The translations under genes were made by a program, and so were the position numbers. From Annona cherimola (lineage: Eukaryota; Streptophyta; Magnoliopsida; Magnoliales; Annonaceae), in NCBI GenBank assembly GCA_030490835.1, contig CM059977.1:15533399-15597398 (forward strand): a DNA stretch of 64,000 nt, written 5' to 3'. Positions 33,823 to 46,377 of this stretch are shown here, in pieces. The first letter of the stretch is position 1. The number at the start of each line of letters is the position of its first letter. The notes under the pieces were generated by a model, which saw nothing but the letters and a program-made list of their open reading frames with translations, ran no database searches and was not told where the DNA came from.

Positions 33823-35394
33823 TCGCATCAAATATTACTTAGATAAACAGTTAATTGTGCTTTAACATGGACCCAGTTTTGCAGATTTGTTGAGAGGCCA
33901 CTAATGACAAGAAAGCCTACAGTACTGTAAATGATTTGGTGTCATCATGGGATAATTGAAACATCACTTCGAGCCAGCCCCACAAAAAACGTCAGTGATG
34001 ACAAAAACCATTTTAAGGCAACCACTTTCATTTCTGATTCCCACTCCCACCCAGTAATATCTGTTCCCGTGTGCCCGTTCTCTTTTCTTGATGGTGATAA
34101 TACGGTGGTGAATTCGTTTTCCCATGGACGACTGAAAAATGCGAGGAAAATATCCTGAAAGGTTGGCCGCAATGATGCAATGTGATGAACTAGGGGAAAT
34201 AAATGATAATTAGCAACAATGAAAATAAAAATAAAATAGATAGAGTTCTTGTAAAAAATATGGGAAAAAACAATTTGAATATAATTAGAACAATAATAAT
34301 AAGTACTGTGATTAGCAGTAAAGATGCTAAACTGTATCGAAAGGTACGCAAGGGCTGAGCTTTTTTTTTTTTTTTTTTTTTTTTCTGTTTGTTTTACCCA
34401 ACGCCGACTGGACCCCAATCAATTGTTGACACGCTTGCATTCTAAGCATATGTTCTGCCTGCCTTTGAATTGATGTTCGGAATAGTACGAGATAATTAAT
34501 AATTGTGTAGCAAAAGAAAACAAATGACATCCTATATATCATTGGCGTACGCCGAAAACGATGAATTTTTATTTATAAATATGGATATGATGGGGATAAA
34601 TTGAAAATAAATAAAAATAGATAAGATTGTTATAGGAAAAAATATGAGAAAATAATTAGAATATATGAATAAAAATGAAAAAAAAGAAGGATGATTGGGT
34701 TGTTAATGTATTGACTTTTGGACATTTCCTATTCTCTCTTCTCATTCTCACTGTAACAAATACATCCTTACTTGACTACTCAATTTGTTTGCAAACAAGC
34801 ATTAAATTAAATATGAGTACTAATTCTCGTTAAAAAAATATGAGTACTAATATTTTTCTTATTTAATTATCCATCGTGGGTGATTAAGTACTTCACGGAG
34901 GTATATTTTAGGGGAGGGGCAATGAGGCTATGCACTTTGTTGTCTCTATCAAACTTTCAAACCCGTAACTCTCTACCTTAACATCCTATATACTCATGTC
35001 AATAATTTTTATTTTAAAATATTTTTTTCCAAATCTAAATGGATATTTTATTTAATATCATCTTATTTTATCACGTCATCTGAAATCATTTTCATTGAAA
35101 ACTTATATTTTATGAAAAATTAACATATTTTGGTAGTAAACACACAATTAATAAAAGTTTGAGAGAATAGATAGCATACAAAAGTTTATAATAAACGCGA
35201 TTTTTGTAGCTATAAATGAATATGTATGAATAAACATAATAAATGATTTAGATCTAATAAATATTTAAAAATAGAAAACACAATTATATTGAATCATTGC
35301 CTCAAGTCTATATAATGCCTCACCAACACTGTCAACAGGATTAAGGGAAGTTAGCCATAGAGATATCTTTGTAAGATGAATAATCCTTGTAGCG
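33823..35394. other. Spacer, no gene recognised
   Basis: Mixed composition near 33900-34500 with a poly-T run at 34361-34384, then AT-rich. The 157-codon minus-strand frame at 33945-34418 runs through simple sequence and has no family signature. Confidence 0.4.
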
Positions 35395-35575
35395 TGAGTT
35401 AATTAAGTGGCTCGCTTAGCCCATTAAAAATCTATTTCAACACTCATCTTTATTTTTTTCTTCATATGTTTAATTATCTAAGTGTATTTAACATATAAAC
35501 CAAGTCTTATCTTTCTGGATGTGTGTATGTATTTTTCGAGAGTTTTTAAACATATTTTTTAAATGTGTGTACAAT
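35395..35575. mobile_element. Half of a shared-core foldback MITE
   Basis: GTGGCTCGCTTAGCCCATT, then TCTAAGTGTATTTAACATAT, AAACCAAGTCTTAT and GGATGTGTGTATGTATTTTT match one arm of the copies at 3644 and 61805. The opposite arm is missing. Confidence 0.4.
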
Positions 35576-36980
35576 AAATTTTATTGTAATGAATATCAAT
35601 AGTGGTATTTTCATCATTACATCAAAATTGTATAACGTCCATAAAATCTTACCAGAAGTGATAACATCTGCATACAATTCAATTCAAACATCGCATGGTG
35701 TTTTATAATTTTATGAGATTAAAAGATGTGCCTACAATTTCGTCCTAGTAAATCATAACAGATAAGGCTAAAAATAGGTTTAACATTTTGTAGTACAGTT
35801 TTACAATTGCTTAATTTTTTTTGTTACGAAAAATGTTAATTAACAAAACAAACAATTATTATAAAAAAACAACACGAACAATTTTGTCTTCGAAAAAGAG
35901 CGGCAACAATTTAATAACATCTTAATAATTAAAATTTCGGCAACAACTTGAAAATATTATAGTTAGGGCTCTTTTCGGACTTGACTGAATAAGATAGCCA
36001 CAACGACGTCAAAATGCGAATTGGTACATATAATGAAAAAATTTAGCAGCAACAAAAATCAATTTCCTTGTGGTATACATATTTCTATGAAACTCTATTT
36101 CCATGCAAATATGTACATTTTTGGCAACTAAATAATTGCTTTTATTTAGTATTATTTATATTTTCATGGAAAATCTACATTTTGGCTCGTGTCAGTATAC
36201 AATAGCTATGGGCAGGTAATCCAAACCTCTTAACTATTTTTAATTCATGGACCAAATAAGCAACACATGGATTTATTTAGAATCTATTCCAAACCATAAA
36301 AGATTTTTATATTGAATTTGTATTTGAGAAAAATAACGTAATTATGTATATTGAGAATGAATGAAGTTGTATTGAAGATGAGTAAAATTGCATTAAAAAT
36401 TAAAAATATTGGCTTAAGATTAGAAAATTATCTTGAAAAATGATAATACACATTCAATCCAAGAAATTTATATCACTTGAAACATGCCCTTATATAAATA
36501 TAATATTTATGTGAGACGAATATATTGAGATTTTCCTCGTAATCTTTCTTTTAGCCCATGGTGATATTTCGGATGGATGGTGTGGCCGAAGAGATTCACG
36601 CATTAGAAGGGTTCAACCCCCAAATCCCAGTACAACTGTCCAATATCAGCGAGGAAGATCAAATCCAGATAGAACTAATAAACGGCCACTACGTACGGGC
36701 TTCCAGCAATCACAAATCAAAAGCGTAGGAAGAATTCCGCGGGCAGAGAAAAAAAATAATAATAATAAAAAATTTCCGTGGTTATGAAAATACCACGATA
36801 TTCTCCTGTTTTCCTTGAGAAGTGAGAGAATCGTATCTGGGTGGAGGCGACAACAGGGAGAAAATTCGGTGGGATTTGGAGATCGAGTGGGGAGGTGGGG
36901 TCAGATATTGTCAGATTCTCGACGAGCTTTCCCAAAGCGGATTTTCCCAAGATTTCTTCCCTTCAAAGCCAACGAAATCC
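35576..36980. other. AT-rich spacer and distal promoter of the response regulator
   Basis: No gene or named repeat. Composition becomes less AT-rich after about 36540, toward the response-regulator promoter. The overlapping frames at 36815-37231 are chance ORFs over promoter and exon 1. Confidence 0.4.
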
Positions 36981-37013
36981 AAACGTCCTTTCTTCCTTTC
37001 GAAATCTCCCTAA

Positions 37014-37022
37014 TATATATAA
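37014..37022 (+). promoter_or_regulatory. TATA box of the response-regulator gene
   Basis: TATATATAA lies 49 bp before the chosen start codon, so transcription should start near 37045 and the leader would be only about 25 nt. It is the best TATA match in the 300 bp upstream of the gene. Confidence 0.5.
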
Positions 37023-37053
37023 CACACCCACCTCCGACCTTTCCTTTCTTCTT

Positions 37054-37089
37054 ATGCTCCTCTCCCTGTCATGCAAAAGCACATGGTAA
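37054..37089 (+). other. Short upstream ORF overlapping the main start
   Basis: An ATG at 37054 opens an 11-codon frame ending at TAA 37087-37089. It overlaps the main ATG at 37071 in another frame. If the transcript starts near 37045, this ATG lies within about 10 nt of the cap and may be skipped. Confidence 0.45.
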
Positions 37090-38787
37090 AATCTTTGGTG
37101 GGACTCTTCAGAAACGAAGAGGAGATCATGACGATGCCTTCCCTCCGACCGAGGCCCGAGAAGGACGAGGACTGCTCCCCATCTCCTTCTCCCTCGTCTT
37201 CACAGCAGTTCCATGTTCTAGCAGTCGATGACAGTATAGTCGACCGCAAGGTCATCGAGCGCTTGCTCAAGATCTCTGCCTACAAAGGTGCCTACTTTTT
37301 TCTCCTATTTGCTGCTGCTGCTGCTGCTCTGTTTTTATTTTTTTTGGTTCATTTGTTTTGGAACTAACGAAGTGGGTCTTGCGGGAATTTCAGTTACGAC
37401 GGTTGAAAGCGGAAAGAGAGCTCTCCAATTACTTGGATTGGACGGAGATAACAGCAACGTGAATTTTAATGTATGGATTTTACTGAAGCATGTCGATTCT
37501 TGGAGATTTTTGTTAATTTTCTTCTTTACGACTGTCGTTTGTTAATTGGCTTTTTCGCTGGGTTTTAGGCGTTAGAGGTGAATATGATAATCACAGATTA
37601 CAGCATGCCCGAGGTGACGGGATATGATCTTCTCAAGAAAATTAAGGTCGGGTGTTCTGTTTCCCTTCTCTGTTTTTGTTTGTTTGTTTTTTTTTTTTTA
37701 AAAAGTATTTCCCTTCTCTGTTATACACATGAAAAATGCAAGATTATCTCAAATGAGAAAAATTGAAAGATCCAAACGAAAGTGAGTAGATGATGGATCT
37801 GGCAAGCAAGGACCAGAGTTTTTTTTTTTTTAAAAAAAAAGAAGAAATTGTAGGGTAATGACTATGAGGAGAGAAGATAAAAGATCAAATTGGGAAGTTC
37901 AAGAATATAGAGGTAATAATAAGAATAAACCTCAATTGATTTTCGAAGCAAATTGGCAACTATGTACTTAAGTTTTAGGCCTTCTGGGGTAACCTGATTC
38001 ATAGAAGCAATTGCTGTTTTCGATTACGCAAATTTGTGATTGGCAACTGAATTTCTTAATGAATTTACACCTGACAAACAGGAATCTTCAACATGGAGGA
38101 AAATACCAGTAGTAATAATGTCTTCGGAGAACGTGTTGACTCGAATCGATAGGTGATCTTTCATGCTTTTGATACATCAATTCAGAGCAGCAGGCCAGCA
38201 GCTTTGGATCCCCATAAAAAGTTAAAAGCTTTTCATGGGACCCCCACTTTTCTCTCTCCTATTTTCATACTCTGTCAAGTTGGGATGGTTGATATGCGCA
38301 CACATCTCGACATGTATCCCCAGCAGATGCTGAAATTAATGCCCCCAAAATGGCAAAATGCTGTATCAAACCTGCCCATTATCAGCACTTGAATGGTCTG
38401 TGAGAAATCATCCTCCTTGACAGAGTAGTATTTAATAATGTTTCTTTTGCTTTTTCTTTCTCCCTTTTTCTCTTGGGATTGGCTGATGCTTTTCCCACTA
38501 CCGATTTCAAAAGGTCCTAGATCGTCTTTCTGTACTATAAAGGTGAAAATCTAATGAAATCTTCTTTTGCTTTTTTGGATTCTTTTGACGTGAGGGACAG
38601 GTGCTTGGAGGAAGGGGCGGAGGAGTTCATAACGAAGCCGGTCAAACTGTCGGACGTAAAGCGGCTGAGGAGCTACATCTTGAAAGAAGGCGAAGTGAGC
38701 GGGATCCACAGGAACAAGAGAAAGTGCCCTCCATCGCCACCGCCCTCTTCTAGAGAGGAGATCAGGAGAAAAATTAGCCTGGATTGA
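37071..38787 (+). CDS. Type-A cytokinin response regulator
   Basis: A single-receiver response regulator that accepts phosphate from histidine phosphotransfer proteins and damps cytokinin signalling. Five exons, typical of the family: 37071-37287, 37394-37470, 37569-37646, 38082-38152, 38601-38787, giving 209 aa. A Ser/Pro-rich N-terminal stretch precedes the receiver domain (about 47-175). The acidic pair D53-D54 (AVDDS), phosphoacceptor D108 ([16 protein letters not shown]) and K160 (ITKPVKL) are all present, with Thr/Ser at the switch (MSSEN). The short C-terminal tail ([12 protein letters not shown]) lacks a GARP DNA-binding domain, which separates it from type-B regulators. Type-A genes are usually induced by cytokinin. 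The start could also be ATG 37083 or 37128. Confidence 0.92.
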
Positions 38788-39817
38788 TATTCGCTAATCA
38801 TACTCCCTCTTTATTTTATTTTATTCTATTTTTTGGGGATTTTGATGAAGTTAGTGGGCCCATTGGGATTCTTTTTTCGTTGTAAATATTCAAAAAATAG
38901 TCATCATTTTCATAAATTTTCTGATATTTAGAAACCTCCGCTGAGTGCCACGCCCCTGCAAATACCATCAAGGAAGAGATTTGCACATCCGAATTAAATG
39001 GCTAGCATGTCAGAAATGGGATTTTGCCCCATTCTTGATCAGCCTCATCTAAATAATAGAAAAAAGAAAATCCACAAAGCTTGCTGAGGCCCTTGGCACT
39101 GAGAAGACAAGGTCCAAATCTATCTCTCTCTCTCTCTCTAAAGCCAGCCCCCACATGTTGAGGGCATGAGAAAAAGTAAAAGAGCCAACCATCATGGGAT
39201 ATCCAAGGACACAAACCATTGATTGGGTGGCCCTAATTGATGCTTTATGTCTAGAAATTCTTATTATTGCACAAGTGAATTTCAATTTGACTTCTTCATG
39301 AGATCTCTTTTTTCCAAGGTGCTTGTTTATCTTTATGCTCGAATTCCTGAGTCCTGACGTTGGAATGTCAATTTCTTGGAGATTTTGAGCATTTCTACCC
39401 AATCTCCCCTGCACATATCCTCCTTTTGATATCACTGTCCATGAAAGTCAGAGTTAATTTCGTAAGATTCCCTAATTAAGATCTTGCATAATATCGCTCA
39501 GAACTTTGTTACTTTCAATATTAACTTCGAGTGTACCCATACTCTGTAAATTTCATCTATATTATGAAGCCTGACTTCTTAGATTTTATCTTATCTCCTA
39601 ATTTGACTTATTATGATGTATAAAATGGCGGATCTAGGACCCTTTGGAGTGGAGGCAATTTCACATGAACGGATTATGTCATTTTATGGAGGCAATCGTG
39701 TTAAAATAAAAGGTATTATGAAATGTTTTTTTTTTCAAAATTTTAAGGAGGATTATATAATTTTTAGAATTTCAGTGGAAGCATTTTACTTTGTGTGGAT
39801 CGGCCTCGTAAATGCAC
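38788..39817. other. 3' flank of the response regulator, no gene
   Basis: The first part is probable 3' UTR. A short (CT)n run lies at 39121-39138. The frames at 39002-39435 (minus) are not supported by any domain. Confidence 0.4.
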
Positions 39818-40135
39818 AAGTCCCCATTTAATGCATCTTGAAAGTTTTTTGTTTTTTTTAATAAACTGTCAATATAGGTGTATTCAACTTATATATTAAG
39901 TTTCACTATTTTTGAAAATGTATATTTTATTTTAAAAATAAGAGTATTTTAATCAAGTAAATGTCAAAACATGTGCATATATCCTTCTTTTTTAAAAATT
40001 AAAAAAATATATATACACAACTCTAAAAATAGTAAATTTTGATTTATAGATTAAATGCATATATATTAACAATCTTATAAAATTTTTAAAAATAAAAAAT
40101 AGATTTTGCACCGAGTTACACTCATTAATGCACAC
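39818..40135. mobile_element. Foldback MITE, shared-core family
   Basis: The left end (TTTAATGCATCTTGAAAG) and right end (CACCGAGTTACACTCATTAA) are loose inverses. The core reads GTGTATTCAACTTATATATT, then AAGTTTCACTATTTTTGAAA, and on the other arm AAAATAGTAAATTTTGATTT. No ORF. Confidence 0.5.
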
Positions 40136-40149
40136 TTATATATGAAGAC

Positions 40150-41340
40150 GCCTCTGACAAAGGGGGCAGCTCTAGACACTCTTCCATTAAGCCCAAATAA
40201 ATACACATAAAAATAAAATGAAGCATATGTAGATCCAAGCCCAACCACCACAAAGAAAATCAACCCAAAAAATTGTTAGTGGGCTCTAAAAACCAAAAGC
40301 CCATATGAAACAAGATCCCAAATAAGTTAAGCCTACAAACCACCAAACGGGCCTGTCCAGCCTTGGCCCACAGGTGCAAAGCTTCAACAAGCCACCATAA
40401 TGGGCTCTACAACAATAGCCCACCATACTCCAGCAAACGGGCCTATCCAGCCTTGGCCCACAGGAGTAAAGCTCCAACAAGCCCCCATAATGGGCTCTAC
40501 AATAGCAACCCACCAGATCCAGCCTCAGCCCACAAAAGCAGGCTTTTCAACAACAGTCCATCAGGCCTCAACGACGGTCTACTTTGAGCAAAGGGCTCCA
40601 ACAAGATCCGAGTCCAACTGTAATAGGCTCCCATCCACGGCCCAAAGCTTACACTCCACCTCTATAAAAGGGAGGCCAAGCTCCCACTCCCAACAGACCA
40701 AGAGAGGCATCCCAAAAGAGGATGACGAGAGTCTGCAACAAATCTCTGGCGCCCGGCTTCTCCTCTGGCTCTCTCCCTCTCTCCCTCTTCTTCAAAATTT
40801 TTTTTATTTTTATTTTTCCCCTTTTCATGCCTATGTAAACGGCTTCGAGTTAACAAATTTTGTCATATTCGTTTTAATCCGAAGACCGGAATCCAGACTC
40901 TGTACGGTCGGTGTCCTTATTCAAAGAAAACAGAGACCGATCTCCCTTTCAAGATCAGTGGTGACTCAATTTTCTATGTCTTATGTTAGTACTAACACGC
41001 TTGTTTGAGTTGATGCTCCAGCGAGTCGGGCACACACGGTCCCGTGGTTTCCAGCACCACACACTGCCGTTATGCTGTCGGATCCGTGACTCAATCCGTG
41101 TGGAAACACCCCCATCTTAGCAGATATGCCGCCAAATCCATGAGAAAACTCCCGTATGTCAATACTATTCAAAGATTGTCTATACTAACACATTTATTCT
41201 ATGAGAATGCAGAAAAACTGAGCCCACATCGTTGTTCAAGAGGTGTTGAAGAACAGACTCGAACCCATCCAATACAACCCAGATTTCCAAGGCTAGGAAC
41301 GATAGTCTAACCCATCGTAGCACTCGCGGCGGGTGCTACA
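40150..41340 (+). mobile_element. LTR-like retroelement remnant (tentative)
   Basis: This 1.2-kb block differs from its surroundings in composition. It has tandem repeats rich in GGGCC and CCCAC, then CTCTATAAAAGGGAGG (TATA at about 40662), a CT-rich leader-like stretch and TCTCTGGCGCCCGG at about 40744. TATAAAAGGGAGG followed by a TGGCGCC-type sequence recalls the LTR and primer-binding region of plant Ty3-type elements. No second LTR, gag or pol was found. The 202-codon frame at 40400 is a by-product of the tandem repeats. Confidence 0.35.
40342..40523. repeat. Two tandem copies of a 91-bp unit
   Basis: The units begin AAACGGGCCTGTCCAGCC and AAACGGGCCTATCCAGCC, 91 bp apart, and share GCCACCATAATGGGCTCTAC. 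A third, shorter and diverged piece (CCAGCCTCAGCCCAC) follows. Confidence 0.8.
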
Positions 41341-41643
41341 GTTATCGAAACAGTTGCTTGCTGCTGGTCGTTTTATAACAAAATCAACTCATTTGATCAA
41401 AATCCCAAATCCAATTTATGTATATTTTTATCATATCTTCCCATTTATGTTTTTTTTTCTTTTATGCTATATATTTATCGACGTCGTTGGCCCTCCTAAA
41501 ACGTGGCCAGACAGACAACCCATTTCAACAAAACTGGGTCATGACGATACACCTTCTAGATCTCTTCATCAACCAATTCCCGTAGGTTAGCGGTGCTGGT
41601 TTAGGTTAGAAACATGCAAGTTTTGATAGTTTGAAATGAGTTA

Positions 41644-41916
41644 GGGGACGTTTGATAACGTGTAAAATTGTGGGATCGTGGGAAACGATGAGAAAGAGAA
41701 AAGAGAATATTTTGATAAATGTGTGATTGATAGAAAATGATAAGGATATAGTTAGAATAAATAGATTTGTTGTATATAGGTAGTAGGGAAAATGATTGAA
41801 ATGTAGGGGTAAAAGTGGAAAAAATAGTGTGATTGATGGAACAATAATTGGCCTCGGAAAACCAAATCCCATGAGAAAATTATGTTTCCCATGCTCAAAT
41901 ATTACCAAGCGTCCCC
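41644..41916. mobile_element. Tourist-like MITE with TTA target duplication
   Basis: The ends GGGGACGTTTGATAACG and ATTACCAAGCGTCCCC are inverted repeats. TTA flanks both sides (41641-41643 and 41917-41919), the expected PIF/Harbinger duplication. 273 bp, no ORF. Confidence 0.8.
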
Positions 41917-41919
41917 TTA

Positions 41920-42879
41920 CATTAGAGTAGTCATGAAATTCCTTCTTGCAATTTGGAAGTGGCCACGTCTGTACGGTTATCCAGCTTCACAAAGCACGGA
42001 TGTTGTAAGTTTCATGTTACAGTCTTCTTCTGATGCATGACGATTTGGTACCGTCCTTTCTTTCAATTTAGGACTGCCTCTAGCTCGTCGTCGGATTAGC
42101 TGCCACACATTACCACGTAGGGCCAAGCTCAAACCTGTCCACGCGCATGCTGCTGGATGGGAGTCTTTTTCAAAATTCTACAGAAAATTGGCATCCTTAT
42201 CCGCAGTCATGAATACAGGTACAGCTCCTGATTCTGGATTGCTTATGTCATCCAAACTCACTTCCATTGGCCCTTCACATCCGCCCGACACTACGGAAGA
42301 GGAAGACCGTGTGTTTATGGCCCAATATCCGATGGCCAAGCTGCAGTGGAATTTTATATCGAATCGGAAGATCCTACAGGCGACCAAACCTATCCTTTTT
42401 TTTGCTTTTTCCCTAATAGAAAGAAAAATCCCCCATCTGCTGATGTCATCTTTTTCTCCACCGTACATTTATTTATGTGGGCCACCATCCTTTTCGAGCA
42501 AGAGGTATGAAACTATGAAAGCAAACACATCCATCCCTGCTAGTTGCCCGTGATTTGTTAAGCTATCGAAAGCTGCCTGTGAAAGTACAATCAGAAAGCC
42601 ACGGGTAGAGGTGCTCTCCTCCTTTGCCATCTGAAATTGTCCTCCGTCTTGCCTGTCATCCAAGGGTAACACGATTTTCAGGCCAAAAGAAAAGGGAGAG
42701 AAAGAAATAATACTTTTTTAGAACAATCGTTCCCCGTTGATGAAGTTGACATATGGCATTGAATATGGCCCGTAGATTTTCTGCAACAATCTCAATTCAA
42801 CCATTTGTTTTCTCATGCATGTCTTCCATGAATGGTTAAGATCAACGTTCAAAATAAAATACCTAAGATTTTTTGTGAA
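41920..42879. other. Spacer of mixed composition, no gene recognised
   Basis: The block 41940-42700 is GC-richer than its flanks. Frames on both strands (42188-42553 +, 42178-42468 -) overlap and have no family signature. It could be an untranslated transcript or old gene debris. Confidence 0.4.
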
Positions 42880-43339
42880 GTTCGGGCTTGTCAACTTTAC
42901 CCTTATTTCATTCTCAAAAACTCTCATCCTACCTCATTTTAGATGGGATTGGTTTTAATTTCGATTTCAAATCGGTCCTTAAAATAATGTTTATATTATA
43001 TTTGAAAATTATAACTTTATTACAAATCTTACTTAAAAATATAAAATTAAGATAACAGTAATATAATTTTGAAACACGTTCATTAAATTTATAAAATAAT
43101 TGATAAATTAAACAAGTTTCTATATATTTGTAGACTATATTTATACCTTTCGTTGTAGAAGATATTTTATAAAATCTATATTAAATATATTAATAATTCA
43201 GGTTAATTCCAAATATCCGAACCTTAAAACCTACCTTATCATAATTGAACAGAGTATTTTTTATACTTAAAATCTGTCATACCCATTTTAAGTTGTCCAA
43301 CGGCAACTCAAGGGTACTCTACCCAAGTTGCACTATTAG
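42880..43339. mobile_element. Non-autonomous hAT-like element, 5' end lost
   Basis: It is collinear with the element at 49806-50343 over TTACAAATCTTACTTAAAAA, AAAATTAAGAT, AATATAATTTT and the right end CCCAAGTTGCACTATTA. The left terminus is missing. No coding capacity. Confidence 0.55.
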
Positions 43340-44240
43340 ACTAAGCATTTTGGCTAACTCCTCGCCAGTTTGATAGACGAGAGACATACTTTTAAATGGT
43401 TGCAGTATAGTTATATTTATACAAAATTCATCAAAATAGAAGATTTTAGACCTTACCATAAAAAAATTAAAAGGGTTTTAAGCCTTGTCACTAGAGGTGT
43501 AACTGCGTTAAAGTAACCCATGATTAGTTAGTAAAAATTTTGTTTGAGATGAATTAGAGATGATATTTTTTAACTTGTCAACTCAGATTTAAATGGATTG
43601 ATCATGTGTTGAACTCATTTAACTTGTTTAGCTCATCACCCAAATAACCCACTTACAACCCACAATGGTGAAGCAACATGGATCGAAGTGGGCAATTGCC
43701 AACTAAATTTTTGAAATTAAAAAATTCTTTAAAATTTTAAAAAATATAAATATATAGTTCATTTTATATAATTTCTCTTCCTTAAAAATTTTTAAAACAC
43801 CCTTATGCACTCTGCCATTGATAACTCATAAGGTAAAATAGTTAATATTTTTATTAATATTTATTTTACAAGTTATACATAATTATTGATAATAAAATCA
43901 ATATTTTAAATGGAAATAAATATAAAAATTTAAATTTAAATTTAAGTAACTCACTATCTGTAGAAGTTTTGTCGCTTTCTATAATTATATTCAACGCAAT
44001 TCGTTTTACTAACCTACAATTCAATCCTTGTTTTCAACAAAATATGATTAGAATTGTTTTGTTACAAATAGATTATAAATAGAACAAGATAGAGATAGAG
44101 ATAGAGATAGAGATTTTTAATACATATAGGTTAGGATTAAGCCTTAACCGATAATCCCATAAGGCTACACTCTTAACTTCATTTGATTGCATCTATGACT
44201 CTATTTTATTTATTATTGCTCGTGGTGGCTCATCGGAGCA
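43340..44240. other. AT-rich spacer with repeat fragments
   Basis: A fragment at 43490-43670 (AGAGGTGTAACTGCG, then AACTCATTTAACTTG-type units) looks like hAT-derived debris. A (GATAGA)n hexamer run lies at 44087-44115. No gene. Confidence 0.4.
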
Positions 44241-46200
44241 TAGGGGTGGGAATGAGGGCAGGCCATACCGGGTCAAGGTTTGCTCAACCATTACCGTACT
44301 TTTTAAAAATCGAGTTTGACTCTCTTTTTATACCGAGTCGGGACAAAATCGGTTTGACTCTTACTTTTTTTAATGGGTTCTGAGACAAATTTCAGGTTTG
44401 TATCAGACCGGTTTTGGGATGGCAGGTCGGGTCAAAATTGCTGATCAAATAAGATAATTTTAAGAATTTATATACCTATTAAATATAAATATACATCTAT
44501 ACTAAATTTAAATATTATACGCTTCGGTATTTCATTAATTATTAAAAAATACATAATTAAGAAAACAAAACAATTGAAAATATAGTATAAATTTATTAAA
44601 ATAGGTTAATATACAATTACACATAATGATTATATATGTACAAATTCTTTTTATTGTTTCTTACATTGCTTTCTGAATAAATTGATTCTTCTATTGTTGA
44701 TAGAGTTAATTATAAAAAGTGAGAATTTTGAAAGAAAATAATAATAATATTTAAATATAAACTTATAATTTTTAATAAATTAATATATGCGGGATAGGTC
44801 GGACTCTTCGGGTCGGGATATGGTCGACTTATCTGGACTTTATTCAAAATATACCCGACCAAAAACAAGTTAAGTTAAAACTAGGTGGCGGTAGGGGTGC
44901 AACTCGGGTCGGGTTATACCGGGTTGGAGTGAGCCCAAACCCAAACCCTAAAAATGTAACTCGGGTTCGGACCGGGTTCGGGTCGGGTTAGCATTGGTTT
45001 TGGTTTGGTTTCGGGTTAGAATTCGGGTTATCAATAAACTATTTTTTTCCAAATTCAGTTGTAATTTAAAATAAAATTATTGAAATATACATACATGTGT
45101 TTATGAAGTCAAGCCTCACGATGAAAATAAATGACAAATTAGTTAGTTTTATGACTAGTTGGTCATTTCTATTTAATAGCTAATGGAAATGACTTAAGTA
45201 TACAAAATAGAAAATGAACATATCATACCAACTTTGTAGTTGAAACTAAACATTATCGTACAAATTGTTAAAATTGAATTCAAACTGAATATTTATCATA
45301 CAAATTGCTAAAGTAAAAATTGACCACTTGTCATACCAATAAACTTAAAATATGAATCAAATTTATATTACAATCTGAAATTCAAACTAACAGATTTCTC
45401 ATGCTAATAGAAAGCATAATATGAAATAGATTTATCATGCCGACTCAAATTCAAACATAATCTACATAACAGTTATTCAAAGTAACTAAATTTAAATACA
45501 TTAAGCATAATGGTTCAACATTCCAATCTAATTTAAGTGCAATCCAAATTTAAAATGACAATATAAACAAATCTCAAGTTTAAATAAGTTTACATCTACT
45601 TTTAAACAATTTCAAATTTCAAATGAGTTCATGTCTCTAAAGTTTCCAAAAAAACTAAAAAACTATTCGAAGACTTCCAAATAATTTCTCTCTTGATTTT
45701 CATCTGCATTTCTAATGTTAAGTTCTTCCTTCTCGATTTACATATTTGAAAATAATATGCATCGACCTAGACAAAAAAATGCATGCAACTGTTAACAATA
45801 AGAAGATAATAATCATAAAAAATCATCATAGAAATTAAGTTACCTCAAACATGCTTTGGTAATGAAGAAAGAGGCGATTTGTCTAAATTAGAGTTAGTAA
45901 TGCCTAAAACATGTATATATATATTAATATTACAAAAAAGCCTATATAATTGATGAAAAAATTATATAAACTACACCGGGTTCGGACCGGGTCGGGTTTT
46001 GGTACCGGGTTGGTGCGAACCCGGTTTTGGTTTCGGGTTTCTACGGGTCGGGTTGAAACCGGGTCTATTTTGAAAAAAATCGTAAAAATAAAACCCATTT
46101 TTGGTTTTGACACCGGGTCGGGTCGGGCGGGTTCGGACCGACCCGGGTACCAAGTTGCACCCCTAGGTGGCGGGTTGGCCCACGACAATTCCCACCCCAA
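44241..46200. mobile_element. Non-autonomous hAT element carrying a nested hAT element
   Basis: It starts TAGGGGTGGGAATGAGG and ends CAATTCCCACCCCAA. The flanks TCGGAGCA and TAGCAGCA agree at 6 of 8 bases, a decayed 8-bp duplication. The subterminal DNA repeats GGGTCGG-type motifs. Removing the insert at 44892-46165 would leave an element of about 690 bp, close to the 731 bp of its relative at 51197-51927. Confidence 0.75.
44892..46165. mobile_element. Non-autonomous hAT element with perfect 8-bp target duplication
   Basis: The ends TAGGGGTGCAACT and AAGTTGCACCCCTA are inverted repeats. GGTGGCGG lies on both sides (44884-44891 and 46166-46173). Both ends are rich in CGGGTCGGGT/ACCCGG motifs, likely transposase binding sites; the interior is AT-rich with no ORF of note. 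It sits inside another hAT element. Confidence 0.88.
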
Positions 46201-46377
46201 TAGCAGCATTCCTTATCTACGCATGCACGTGGATTTTTACGGGAGCGAAGCACACCGCCAGCTGATTAGCTCATGTGACTCTCGAGGTAGCTGTTGCGGG
46301 CGAATATGCATGGAGCCGGCTAGTCGAGGAATGGTGCAATTACGCCCGTACAATTATATATATATTATATATATATA

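Noticed and set aside
36815..37231. A 138-codon frame across the response-regulator promoter and first exon
   Set aside because: It overlaps the supported exon in another frame and has no domain.
40400..41008. A 202-codon plus-strand frame
   Set aside because: It starts in tandem GGGCC-rich repeats and continues through a TATA box and T-rich DNA. It shows no domain and reads as repeat-derived.
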